The notes beneath the pieces were generated by a model. That model saw only the letters and a list, made by a program, of their open reading frames with translations, ran no database searches and was not told the origin of the DNA. DNA of 64,000 bases from Consotaella aegiceratis. GTDB lineage: Bacteria; Pseudomonadota; Alphaproteobacteria; Rhizobiales; Rhizobiaceae. The position numbers and the translations under genes are program-made. This document shows positions 36,476-44,771 of this stretch, piece by piece (the first letter of the stretch is position 1; each line of letters opens with the position of its first letter). The stretch is from contig NZ_JAZHFT010000005.1 in NCBI RefSeq assembly GCF_036541425.1, forward strand, positions 62,001 to 126,000, in the 5' to 3' direction.

Positions 36476-37332
36476 CGCTCGCAATCGACAAGTCGGCCGC
36501 GCGGCGCTTCGCGCTTCCCGCCCGCTTGAGAGGCCTGCCGCGGACGTTTCTGTTGGGCGGGCTGATCCTCGGGGCGAGCCTGGTGCTGGCGTTCTTTCCG
36601 TGGCTGTTCGCGCCTTACGATCCGACGGTCTTCGACTATGGCGCGATCATGCAGCCGCCAAGTGCGGCGCACCTGTTCGGCACCGACAATTTCGGCCGGG
36701 ACGTGCTGTCTCGCGTCATCCACGCCTATACGATCGACATGCAGATCGCCGTCTTCGCGACCGTCGGCCCGTTCGTCGTCGGCACCATCGTCGGCGCGCT
36801 GGTCGGCTATGCCGGCGGCTTCGCCGACGCCCTGTTCGGACGTATCGTCGACGCCGTCATCACCTTCCCCTTCCTGGTGCTGGTGATCGCCATCGTCGCG
36901 GTGCTCGGCCCCGGCCTCGTCAACATGTACATCGCCGTCGGCGTGGTGGGCTGGGTGTTCTACGCCCGGCTGGTCGCCGCCGAGATCAAGGTGCAGAAGC
37001 GCCTGGAGTATGCCGATGCCGGCCGCGTGATGGGCTATCGTCCGGGGCGGATCATCTTCCGGCATCTGCTGCCCAACTCGATCACGCCGGCCGTGGTCTA
37101 CTGGATGACCGACATGGCGCTGGTCATCCTGCTGGGCTCCAGCCTCGGCTATCTCGGCCTCGGCGCCCAGCCGCCGGCGGCCGAATGGGGTGTCCAGATC
37201 GCCGATGGCAAGAACTTCATGTCGACGGCCTGGTGGATCTCGGTCTTTCCGGGCATCGCGATCGTCATCACCGGCCTCGGCTTCAGCCTTGTGGGCGACG
37301 GGCTGGCCGAGATGATGAGGACCAAGCGATGA
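36472..37332 (+). CDS. ABC transporter permease, DppC type
   Basis: A 286-residue DppC/OppC-type permease. The FGTDNFGRDVLSRV motif and the EAA-like segment DAGRVMGYRPGRIIFRHLLP are typical. The N-terminal helix covers about residues 24-46. ATGA overlaps link it to both the preceding permease gene and the following ATPase gene. Confidence 0.92.
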   Translation: MTLAIDKSAARRFALPARLRGLPRTFLLGGLILGASLVLAFFPWLFAPYDPTVFDYGAIMQPPSAAHLFGTDNFGRDVLSRVIHAYTIDMQIAVFATVGPFVVGTIVGALVGYAGGFADALFGRIVDAVITFPFLVLVIAIVAVLGPGLVNMYIAVGVVGWVFYARLVAAEIKVQKRLEYADAGRVMGYRPGRIIFRHLLPNSITPAVVYWMTDMALVILLGSSLGYLGLGAQPPAAEWGVQIADGKNFMSTAWWISVFPGIAIVITGLGFSLVGDGLAEMMRTKR

Positions 37333-38342
37333 GCGCGCTGGCCGAAACGCCGGTCGAGCCGGCCCTCCGGGTCGAGGGACTGACGACGACGTTCGACACG
37401 TCCAAGGGGCGGGTGACGGCGGTCGACCACGTCGATTTCGACGTGATGCCCGGCGAAGTGCTCGGGCTGGTCGGCGAATCCGGTTCCGGCAAGAGCGTCA
37501 CGTTGCGCTCGATCATGCGTCTTCTGCACGGCGCCGGGCACGTCTCGGGGTCGGTACAATGGCAGGGACGCGATCTTCTGGCGATCTCGGAGCGCGAGTT
37601 GCGCGGGGTTCGCGGCGGTCAGATCGCCATGATCTTCCAGGAGCCGATGACGGCGCTCAATCCGGTGCTCCCGGTGAAGATCCAGATCGAGGAGAACCTG
37701 AAGGCGCACACCCGGCTCGGCGCCGCCGACCGCCGTAAGCGTGCCATCGAACTGCTCGACCTCGTCGGCATTCCGGCGGCCGAGCGGCGGCTCGGCGACT
37801 ATCCGCACCAGTTCTCGGGCGGGATGCGGCAAAGGGTGATGATCGCCATCGCCTTGGCCAGCAATCCGCGCCTGCTCCTCGCCGACGAGCCGACCACGGC
37901 GCTGGACGTGACGATCCAGGACCAGATCCTGAAGCTGATCCTCGACCTGCGCGACGAGTTCGCCATGAGCGTCGTGCTCGTCACCCATGACCTGGGTGTC
38001 GTCGCCGGAACCTGCGATCGCATGGCAGTGATGTATGCCGGCCGCATCGTCGAGACCGGCAGCGTCGCCGCCGTCTTCGCCGAGCCGCATCATCCCTATA
38101 CGCGCGGCCTTCTCGGCTCGGTGCCGCGCGGCGGCGGCGAACGGACGATGCTGCTGTCGATCGAGGGGACGCCGCCCGGCCTCAGCGCCATTCCGTCCGG
38201 CTGCGCCTTCAATCCGCGCTGCAGCTTCGCCACTGACCGGTGCCGCGTGGAGACGCCGGAACTCGCTTCGTTCGCCCCCGGACGGACCGTCGCCTGTTTT
38301 CACCATCGGCAGGTCGCCGAGGCCGGGATGTCGCTGCGATGA
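37329..38342 (+). CDS. ABC transporter ATPase, DppD type
   Basis: A 337-residue ATPase. Walker A is GESGSGKS, the signature FSGGMRQR and Walker B LLLADEP. The oligopeptide-family C-terminal Cys motif CAFNPRCSFA, which can hold a [4Fe-4S] cluster in relatives, is present. The ATG at 37329 gives 4-base overlaps on both sides. It is one half of the ATPase heterodimer. Confidence 0.93.
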   Translation: MSALAETPVEPALRVEGLTTTFDTSKGRVTAVDHVDFDVMPGEVLGLVGESGSGKSVTLRSIMRLLHGAGHVSGSVQWQGRDLLAISERELRGVRGGQIAMIFQEPMTALNPVLPVKIQIEENLKAHTRLGAADRRKRAIELLDLVGIPAAERRLGDYPHQFSGGMRQRVMIAIALASNPRLLLADEPTTALDVTIQDQILKLILDLRDEFAMSVVLVTHDLGVVAGTCDRMAVMYAGRIVETGSVAAVFAEPHHPYTRGLLGSVPRGGGERTMLLSIEGTPPGLSAIPSGCAFNPRCSFATDRCRVETPELASFAPGRTVACFHHRQVAEAGMSLR

Positions 38343-39376
38343 GCGTCGTGGAGGGCAAGGCGCCGCTGCTGTCGGTCGAGGAGGCCGTCAAGCGCTTCGA
38401 AATCCCGCAAAGCGTATGGCGGCGGATGACCGGCAAGCCGCCGCTCGCCGTCAACGCGCTCAACGGCGTCAATCTCCAGATCCGGCGCGGCGAGACCGTC
38501 GGCATCGTCGGCGAATCCGGCTGCGGAAAATCGACGCTCGCCCGCTGCCTGGTGCGGCTGCTCGACCTGGACGACGGCCGGGTGCGCTTCGACGGCCGCG
38601 ACATCGGCGAACTTTCGCCGGCCGAGCGACGCGCGTTCAACCGCTGCGTCCAGATGATCTTCCAGGACCCCTACAGTTCGCTCAATCCACGCATGACGGT
38701 GCGCCAGATCCTCGGTGAAGCCTTGAGCGTGCATCGGATGCGCGAGCGGGGCGAGATCGCCGGGCGGATCGCCGAGTTGCTTGACCTCGTCCGCTTGCCG
38801 CAGGATTCGGCCGACCGCTATCCGCACGAATTCTCCGGCGGCCAACGCCAGCGCATCGGCATCGCCAGGGCTTTGGCCGTCGAGCCGGACGTCCTGGTCG
38901 CCGACGAACTGGTCTCGGCGCTCGACGTCTCGGTGCAGGCGCAGGTGGTCAATCTGCTGCTGCAGCTACAGGACCGGTTGAACCTGACGGTGATCTTTGT
39001 CGCCCACGATCTGCGGCTGGTGCGCCATATCTCCCACCGCGTTGCGGTGATGTATCTGGGCAAGGTCATCGAGATCGGGCCGACCGAAGAGCTGTTCACG
39101 GCGCCGCGCCATCCCTACACGCGGGCGTTGCTGGATGCCGCTCCCGAACTGGACCCGGCCAAGCGCACGCGCCAGGCCGCGGCGCGCGGCGAACTGCCGA
39201 GCCCGCTCGATCTGCCGGCCGGCTGCCTGTTCAACACGCGCTGTCCGCATGCCTTCGAGCGCTGCTTCACCGAGCGGCCGTTGCAGACCGAGCGCGGGCC
39301 GGAGCATCGCGCCGCCTGCCACCTTGCCGATTTCGGCCGGCCGGCGTTCGGCATCGCTGAAGCCCAACCGACTTGA
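38339..39376 (+). CDS. ABC transporter ATPase, DppF type
   Basis: A 345-residue ATPase. Walker A is GESGCGKS and the signature FSGGQRQR. The Walker B region reads LVADELVSALD, where Leu replaces the near-invariant Pro after the catalytic Glu; the Glu itself is kept. The C-terminal CLFNTRCPHA motif is typical. It completes the ABC importer whose other parts are encoded from 33884. Confidence 0.93.
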   Translation: MSVVEGKAPLLSVEEAVKRFEIPQSVWRRMTGKPPLAVNALNGVNLQIRRGETVGIVGESGCGKSTLARCLVRLLDLDDGRVRFDGRDIGELSPAERRAFNRCVQMIFQDPYSSLNPRMTVRQILGEALSVHRMRERGEIAGRIAELLDLVRLPQDSADRYPHEFSGGQRQRIGIARALAVEPDVLVADELVSALDVSVQAQVVNLLLQLQDRLNLTVIFVAHDLRLVRHISHRVAVMYLGKVIEIGPTEELFTAPRHPYTRALLDAAPELDPAKRTRQAAARGELPSPLDLPAGCLFNTRCPHAFERCFTERPLQTERGPEHRAACHLADFGRPAFGIAEAQPT

Positions 39377-39407
39377 ACCGCGCATTTGCGAATTCGGGAG
39401 CGCCTCC

Positions 39408-40928
39408 GTGAGTTACGCCGCATTTCAGAACCACGTCGCCCGTATCAATGACCTGCTGTGCGTGGCCAACCTGCTGAGCTGGGACGCGCGCGTGATGATG
39501 CCGCCGGGCGGGGTCGAGGCGCGCGGCCATCAATACGCGACCATCACGGCCCTGGCGCGCGACGCGGCCACCGGGGCGCCGATGCGGCAGGCCATCGACG
39601 ACGCCAGACGGGAATTGGCGGATGCGCCGCCGGACGATCTGCGGCGCCGGGCCGTCGAGGACGCGGCGGCGGCGATCGCGATCCTGTCGCGCATCCCGGC
39701 CGAACTGGTCGAGGAGGCCGCGGAACTGAAGACGCGGGCGCAGCCGATCTGGGCCAAGGCGCGATCCGAAAACGACTTCGCCGCCTTCGCACCGGTCCTG
39801 GCGCGCACGGTCGAGGTGCAGCGCCAGATTGCCGACGCGATCGGCTATCGCGACCATCCCTATGATGCGCTGGTGGCGCTTTACGAGCCGGAGATGGACT
39901 GGCAGCGGCTACAGGCGCTCTTCGCCGATCTCAAGGCTGTCGAGATTCCGCTCGTCGAAGAGGCGCTGGCCACGCCCCAGCCGCGCACCGACTTTCTCCA
40001 GCGGCGTTTTCCGGTCGCCGACCAGAAGCGTTTCGCCTCGATGATCGCCGAGCGCATGGGCTACGACTTCGCGCGCGGTCGGCTGGACGAGACGGTGCAT
40101 CCGTTCGAGATCTCGTTCACGCGCGGCGACGTGCGCATCACCGGTCGCTTTCGCGAGGATTGGCTGCCGGGCGGCATTTTCGCGGTCTGGCACGAGGCCG
40201 GCCACGGCCTCTACGAACAGGGCATCGACCCCGGCTTCACCCGCTCGGTCTTCACCACCGACTTCGCCAATCTCTACGCGGTAGGCGGCGCAAGCTTCGG
40301 CCTGCATGAATCGCAGTCGCGGCTTCTGGAGAACCGGGTCGGGCGGTCCCGGCAATTCTGGCGGATCCATTTTCCCGAGTTGCAGGTGGCCTTTCCCGAT
40401 CAGCTCGGCGACGTTTCGGCCGACGAGTTCTGGCGGGCCGTCAACCAGGCGCGGCCGAGCCTGATCCGGGTCGAGGCCGACGAGCTGACCTACGATCTCC
40501 ACATCATCTTGCGCTGCGAGATCGAGGCGGAGCTGATCGCGGGGACGATCGGCGTTGCCGATCTGCCGGACCTCTGGGCCGAGAAGATAAAAACCTATCT
40601 CGGCCTTGCAGTGCCCAGCGACACTCTCGGCGTCTTGCAGGACGTCCACTGGTCCTCGGGCATGATCGGTTCGTTTGCCACCTATACGCTCGGCAACGTC
40701 ATGGCCTCGCAGCTGTACGAAGCGGCGAAGCAGCGATTGGCCGTGGCGAACGGGCTGGAGACCGGCGACTATGGGCCACTGAAGGCCTGGCTCAACGAAA
40801 ACGTCCATGCCCATGGCCGTTCGTCGACGCCGAGCGAGACGCTCGTCCGCGCCACCGGACGGACGCTCGACACCGCGCCCTATCTCGCCCACCTTCGGGA
40901 GAAGGTCACGACGATGGGCTCTCTCTGA
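39408..40928 (+). CDS. M32-family metallocarboxypeptidase (Taq carboxypeptidase type)
   Basis: A 506-residue M32 carboxypeptidase, the usual family length. The zinc motif HEAGH lies in VWHEAGHGLYEQGID, and other family blocks are HPFEIS, GLHESQSR and the C-terminal HxHGR (NVHAHGRSSTPSE). The GTG at 39408, preceded by GGGAG, is chosen because longer in-frame sequence runs into the ATPase gene. It would trim C-terminal residues from peptides entering through the importer, which supports a peptide-like substrate for the locus. Confidence 0.93.
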   Translation: MSYAAFQNHVARINDLLCVANLLSWDARVMMPPGGVEARGHQYATITALARDAATGAPMRQAIDDARRELADAPPDDLRRRAVEDAAAAIAILSRIPAELVEEAAELKTRAQPIWAKARSENDFAAFAPVLARTVEVQRQIADAIGYRDHPYDALVALYEPEMDWQRLQALFADLKAVEIPLVEEALATPQPRTDFLQRRFPVADQKRFASMIAERMGYDFARGRLDETVHPFEISFTRGDVRITGRFREDWLPGGIFAVWHEAGHGLYEQGIDPGFTRSVFTTDFANLYAVGGASFGLHESQSRLLENRVGRSRQFWRIHFPELQVAFPDQLGDVSADEFWRAVNQARPSLIRVEADELTYDLHIILRCEIEAELIAGTIGVADLPDLWAEKIKTYLGLAVPSDTLGVLQDVHWSSGMIGSFATYTLGNVMASQLYEAAKQRLAVANGLETGDYGPLKAWLNENVHAHGRSSTPSETLVRATGRTLDTAPYLAHLREKVTTMGSL

Positions 40929-40961
40929 TGGCTCGATCGCCTGTGGCGTTCCGGGATTGGA

Positions 40962-42005
40962 TCAGGTGCGGGACGGGGCGGCGACGGACCGGCGCTCGAT
41001 CAGGTCGACGTTGAGGCCGACGCGTTTCACCGTCGCCTTCTTGCCGGAGATGCGCTCCATCAACAGGCGGATCGCCATCCGCCCCACCTCCTGCCGGTCG
41101 ATCTGCATGGTCGTCAGCGGCGGCGTCGAATGCGCGCCGATGGGCAAATCGTCGAAGCCCATGACGGAGATGTCGTCGGGCACGGAAAGCCCGCGCGCCT
41201 GGATCGCCTGGATCGCGGCCAGCGCGACGATATCGGCCACGCAGAAGAGCGCGCTGGGCATTTCGTTGCGGTTCGCCAGGAACCGGTCGACGACCTCGCG
41301 AGCCTCGAAGCTGATCCGGTTCGGGCTGCCGAGATCGAGCACATGGCGCTCCGGCGAGAATGCAATGCCGGCCTCTTCCAGGGCATCGCGGAAGCCGTCC
41401 AGCCGGAGCTTGATCGATTCGCGATGCGTGTGGGTCACATGCACGATGTCGCTGTGGCCCTGGTCGAGCAGGTAGCGCGTCGCCTCCCAGCCGCCGAAGT
41501 GGTAGTCCGGCGAGACGCTGGAAATCCGCATGGAACGGTCCATGCCGTTGGCGATCACCGCCGGCACGTTGGCCGTGCAGACCGCATCGATGACCTCGCG
41601 CCGGTCGAGGCCGATGAGCACCGCCGCCTGCGGCGCCTCCGACCAGAGCAGGTTGGTCTCGCCGGCCGCGAGCGCGGCGGACGGCACGATGTTGAATTCG
41701 GCCGGCACCCCCTGCTCGCTCGCTTCCTCCAGAACGCCCTCGACGATTTCGTTGTAGAAGGTGTTGTCGGTCACATAACGGTCGAGCGTGATGACGGTGA
41801 TGGCCTCCAGCTCCCGCAGCGCCGCAGCCGGTTTGCCGCCCCGACCGCGATAGCCCATCTCCTCCAGGATCTGCATCACGCGCTTGCGGTTGGAAGCACT
41901 GACGCCTTCGCGATTGTTGATGACCTTGGACACGGCCGTCACCGACAGGCCGGCCGCCTCCGCCACATCCTTCAGCGTCGGCCCGTCATCCGTCTTCACA
42001 TTCAT
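40962..42005 (-). CDS. LacI-family transcriptional regulator of the uronate locus
   Basis: A 347-residue LacI-type repressor. The N-terminal HTH is TLKDVAEAAGLSVTAVSKVI, followed by the hinge and a periplasmic-binding-like sugar-sensing domain (MGFDDLPIG, VDLIERRS). The ATG at 42005 is preceded by GAGGG at good spacing and is preferred over an upstream in-frame ATG at 42032. It lies downstream of the GH88 gene on the same strand with its own TTCGCGAA palindrome at 42045-42052, so it is probably self-regulated. It should respond to an imported uronate sugar. Confidence 0.88.
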   Translation of the reverse strand: MNVKTDDGPTLKDVAEAAGLSVTAVSKVINNREGVSASNRKRVMQILEEMGYRGRGGKPAAALRELEAITVITLDRYVTDNTFYNEIVEGVLEEASEQGVPAEFNIVPSAALAAGETNLLWSEAPQAAVLIGLDRREVIDAVCTANVPAVIANGMDRSMRISSVSPDYHFGGWEATRYLLDQGHSDIVHVTHTHRESIKLRLDGFRDALEEAGIAFSPERHVLDLGSPNRISFEAREVVDRFLANRNEMPSALFCVADIVALAAIQAIQARGLSVPDDISVMGFDDLPIGAHSTPPLTTMQIDRQEVGRMAIRLLMERISGKKATVKRVGLNVDLIERRSVAAPSRT

Positions 42006-42044
42006 TCCGCAATCCCTCGTGGCCGCCATCAACGGCAGTTCCGA

Positions 42045-42052
42045 TTCGCGAA
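42045..42052. promoter_or_regulatory. Candidate LacI-type operator upstream of the regulator gene
   Basis: The perfect palindrome TTCGCGAA lies 40 bp before the regulator start. It shares its core with TTCGCGCGAA at 43382-43391 in the divergent GH88/TRAP promoter region. Confidence 0.45.
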
Positions 42053-42115
42053 ACTATCGCAACTTTCCCGACGAATGCCAGTGTTTGCGGATGCGGCCCG
42101 GAAGGGAAGCGTTGC

Positions 42116-43303
42116 TCACCAGAAAAATCGCGAATGCCCGATGGAGCGCATCAAGGCTTCCATGAAATAATAGTCGCCATAAGGCAGCATGGTGTCGGTC
42201 TGGCCAGCCCGGACATGGGCTGCGCCATGCGCCAGAAGGCCGAGCGCCGACGGCGTCTCGGTCAGGTCGCAGGACTCGATGAGCCCGTCGATCACGCGGT
42301 CGGCGAAAGCTCTCCAGCGCTCCGCCTCTTCACCCGCCGTGTCCGCCGCCAGAATATAAAGGCCGGCCGCCATGATGGCGCCGGCCGAGCTGTCGACCGG
42401 GCGCGGGCTGTCGGCTGCGGCGTTGAAGTCCCAGACCGGCACGCGATCTTCGCCCATCAGGCGTTCCGCCGTGTCCGCGAGTTGGCGGGCCGTTTCGAGA
42501 TGCCTCCGATTGCCCGTGGCGCGATGGCATTGCGCAAAGCCGTGGATCAGCCAGGCCTGGCCGCGCGACCAGCAGGACTCGTGGGCGAGGCCCTGATGCG
42601 TCCGGCCACCCAACGGTTCGCCCGTCGACGGATCGAAGAGGAAGGTGTGGAAGCTGGAACCGTCGTCGCGCACGAGATGGCGACGGCTGGTTTCGGCGTG
42701 GATTTCGGCCACCTCGAAAAAGTCGGCGATCCCGGTCTGCTTGTGAGCCCAATGGAGGAGCGCCAGATTCTGCATGCAGTCGGCGATCAGTCGCCCGTTG
42801 ACATAGGCGGCACGGTCGCGGTCCTGCATCCCATACGGGTTCCAGGCCTGGATGTAGCCGCCTTCCTCGCGAAAGCGCGACAGCAGCGCCTCCGCCGCCC
42901 GCAGAGCCATCTGCCTGGCGGCTTCGTCCCCGGTCATCATCCAGTCGGCGACCGAATGCAGCGAGAACTGGAACCCGAGATCGTGGTCGCGCACCCGGCG
43001 GTTTTGCAGGACATACTGGAAATCCGGGCGGCGCGCCCGCGCGGCGGCCTGGAACAGAGGATCGCTGCTGAGCTGCAGGGCAAGCCAGAGCTGACCGGAA
43101 TAGAAGCCGATCACCCAGTCGCCCTGATCGCAATAGATCCAGCTGTGGTCGGGCCGCCCGATCTTCGGATTGCGCAGACCGACGATCGGCAATGCAGTCC
43201 GCAGCCGCGCGATACAGCGCTCCAGCGCGGCCTGATGATGGGCGACCGAGCGGGACTCGGTCTGGCGAGCAAAATACGAACTGGAGGGAGCGTCCATAGC
43301 CAA
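42116..43303 (-). CDS. Unsaturated glucuronyl hydrolase, GH88 family
   Basis: A 395-residue (alpha/alpha)6-barrel enzyme of family GH88. The two catalytic-site aspartates are recognisable as Asp108 (DHDLGF) and Asp175 (LIADCMQNL). It hydrates and releases the 4,5-unsaturated uronic acid left at the non-reducing end by polysaccharide lyases. There is no signal peptide, so it acts in the cytoplasm on imported oligosaccharides. It is divergent from the TRAP transporter and shares its operator region. Confidence 0.9.
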   Translation of the reverse strand: MAMDAPSSSYFARQTESRSVAHHQAALERCIARLRTALPIVGLRNPKIGRPDHSWIYCDQGDWVIGFYSGQLWLALQLSSDPLFQAAARARRPDFQYVLQNRRVRDHDLGFQFSLHSVADWMMTGDEAARQMALRAAEALLSRFREEGGYIQAWNPYGMQDRDRAAYVNGRLIADCMQNLALLHWAHKQTGIADFFEVAEIHAETSRRHLVRDDGSSFHTFLFDPSTGEPLGGRTHQGLAHESCWSRGQAWLIHGFAQCHRATGNRRHLETARQLADTAERLMGEDRVPVWDFNAAADSPRPVDSSAGAIMAAGLYILAADTAGEEAERWRAFADRVIDGLIESCDLTETPSALGLLAHGAAHVRAGQTDTMLPYGDYYFMEALMRSIGHSRFFW

Positions 43304-43658
43304 ATCGAAGGTACGTTGGAATGTTTAGTGATTTTCTATCATATCGCGAAATTTCGTCAATTAAAGAAATTACATTGACATTTCGCGCGAAGGAATGTTA
43401 TCGAAAAGCGGTCGGTTGGGCATGGTCCACCCGGTCAACGTGGATGAGGAAGGCTTGCCGGGGATGTCTTGCCGGAACGAGCGCGGGCACCGTGTCGCGC
43501 TAAGGCAGGAGACGCTGGGAAAATGGACCGCCGACGGTGGTCCGCTTCGCGATCCACGCGCGTGTTGGCGCCGGACCGGCGCCGGGGACAGCCCGCGAGG
43601 GCAATGGAAGAACGGCCGTCGTGCTCCGGGAGAGCGACAGGCTCGGTAGGAGGTTATC
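43304..43658. other. 355-bp intergenic region between the GH88 gene and the TRAP operon
   Basis: The left 100 bp are AT-rich and hold the divergent promoters and palindromes (43338-43403). The right 250 bp are GC-rich, with short open frames that lack family resemblance or a good start context, so I call no gene. The long leader to the TRAP start (43659) ends with a strong AGGAGG at 43648-43653. Confidence 0.6.
43347..43403 (+). promoter_or_regulatory. TRAP-operon promoter with two candidate LacI operators
   Basis: TTGACA (43375-43380) and TTATCG (43398-43403) are 17 bp apart. The palindrome TTCGCGCGAA (43382-43391) lies in the spacer, and CGAAATTTCG (43347-43356) lies 35 bp away centre to centre. 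A leftward -10 TATGAT (43343-43338) for the GH88 gene sits beside the second palindrome, so one repressor could silence both directions. Confidence 0.6.
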
Positions 43659-44645
43659 GTGAAATTACTTCGTCATGCATTGGTCGCGGCCTGTGCTCTC
43701 GCGGCGCTCGACGCCAATGCTCAGGCTGCCACCTATAAGTTCGCCACCAACATCGCCAATGCCGGCACCAGCGCCGACCTCTTGAACGACTTCGCCAAGG
43801 GCGTCGAGGAACGCACCGAGGGTCGCGTCACGTTCAAGTTCTTCTGGAATGGCGTGCTCGGCAGCCAGGAAGACTATCTCCAGCAGATCCAGCGCGGCGT
43901 CGTCGACGTCGGCCTGATCAACAGCGCGACCCTGGAAAACCTGATCCCGGCCTTCGGCGTCATCAACCTGCCCTACGTGTTCCGCACGCCCGAGGAATAC
44001 GGCCAGGTCATGAACGACCCGAAGGTCAAGGAGATCCTGTTCAATTCCGCGCAGGAGCATCGCTTCGTGCCGCTCGGGTATCTCAGCACGGGCTTTCGCA
44101 GCATCTATACCTCCAGGCCGGTGGAAAAGGTCGAAGACCTCGCAGGCCTGAAGATCCGCACCATGTCGAGCGAGACCTATCTGGAGATGCTGCGCAGCTT
44201 CGGCGCGGTGCCGACTCCGCTGGCGCGCTCGGAGCTGTTCGCGGGCATGCAGCAGGGTGTGGTCGACGGCGCCGAGGGCGGGCTGGCCGGCCTTTACGAC
44301 GGCAAGCTGGGCGAGGTCGCCAAGTGGGCGCTCGACACCAATCAGACCCGTCTGACGGATTTCGCCGTCACCAGCCTGAAGTTCCGCGATCGCGTGTCCG
44401 AAGACGATCTGAAGATCGTCTATGAGGAGTTCGAGCACGTCAGTGCTGAATCGCTGGCGATCGGCGACGCTCACCAGCAGGAAGCCGCCCAGAAGGCAGC
44501 CGACGAGATGGGCGTCACACTGGTCCATATCGATACCGAGCCGCTGATGAAGTCGGTCGAACCGATGTATGAGAAGGCGCGCGAGGACGAGGCCAAGCGT
44601 CCCCTGCTCGACGCGATCTTCGAAATCGAAGGCCGCGAGCTCTGA
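43659..44645 (+). CDS. TRAP transporter substrate-binding protein, DctP family
   Basis: A 328-residue periplasmic binding protein with an N-terminal signal peptide (cleavage predicted after ANAQA, about residue 23). The DctP-family core is visible, including the conserved arginine region LAGLKIRTMSSETY that contacts a carboxylate and the QQGVVDGAEGG segment. It starts with GTG after AGGAGG. It should bind an acidic sugar or sugar oligomer, consistent with the GH88 neighbour. A GC hairpin follows its stop. Confidence 0.92.
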   Translation: MKLLRHALVAACALAALDANAQAATYKFATNIANAGTSADLLNDFAKGVEERTEGRVTFKFFWNGVLGSQEDYLQQIQRGVVDVGLINSATLENLIPAFGVINLPYVFRTPEEYGQVMNDPKVKEILFNSAQEHRFVPLGYLSTGFRSIYTSRPVEKVEDLAGLKIRTMSSETYLEMLRSFGAVPTPLARSELFAGMQQGVVDGAEGGLAGLYDGKLGEVAKWALDTNQTRLTDFAVTSLKFRDRVSEDDLKIVYEEFEHVSAESLAIGDAHQQEAAQKAADEMGVTLVHIDTEPLMKSVEPMYEKAREDEAKRPLLDAIFEIEGREL

Positions 44646-44652
44646 TCCTTCC

Positions 44653-44678
44653 GGGGCGGCTCGTCGTCGGGCCGCCCC
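44653..44678 (+). promoter_or_regulatory. Intercistronic GC stem-loop after the TRAP binding-protein gene
   Basis: GGGGCGGC (44653-44660) pairs perfectly with GCCGCCCC (44671-44678) around a 10-nt loop, with no U-run. It lies in the 126-bp gap before the membrane subunit gene and probably favours binding-protein expression. Confidence 0.6.
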
Positions 44679-44771
44679 TCGATCCACCGTGACGGTTTTC
44701 GGCTGGCGATCGCGGCCACCAAAGCGCGCCCTCAGCACCGCAGCTGCCGATATTGGGTAGGAACACTTGAA

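Noticed and set aside
43395..43649. Possible small protein between the GH88 and TRAP genes
   Set aside because: No ribosome-binding site, atypical composition, overlapping alternative frames of equal quality, and location in a promoter leader.
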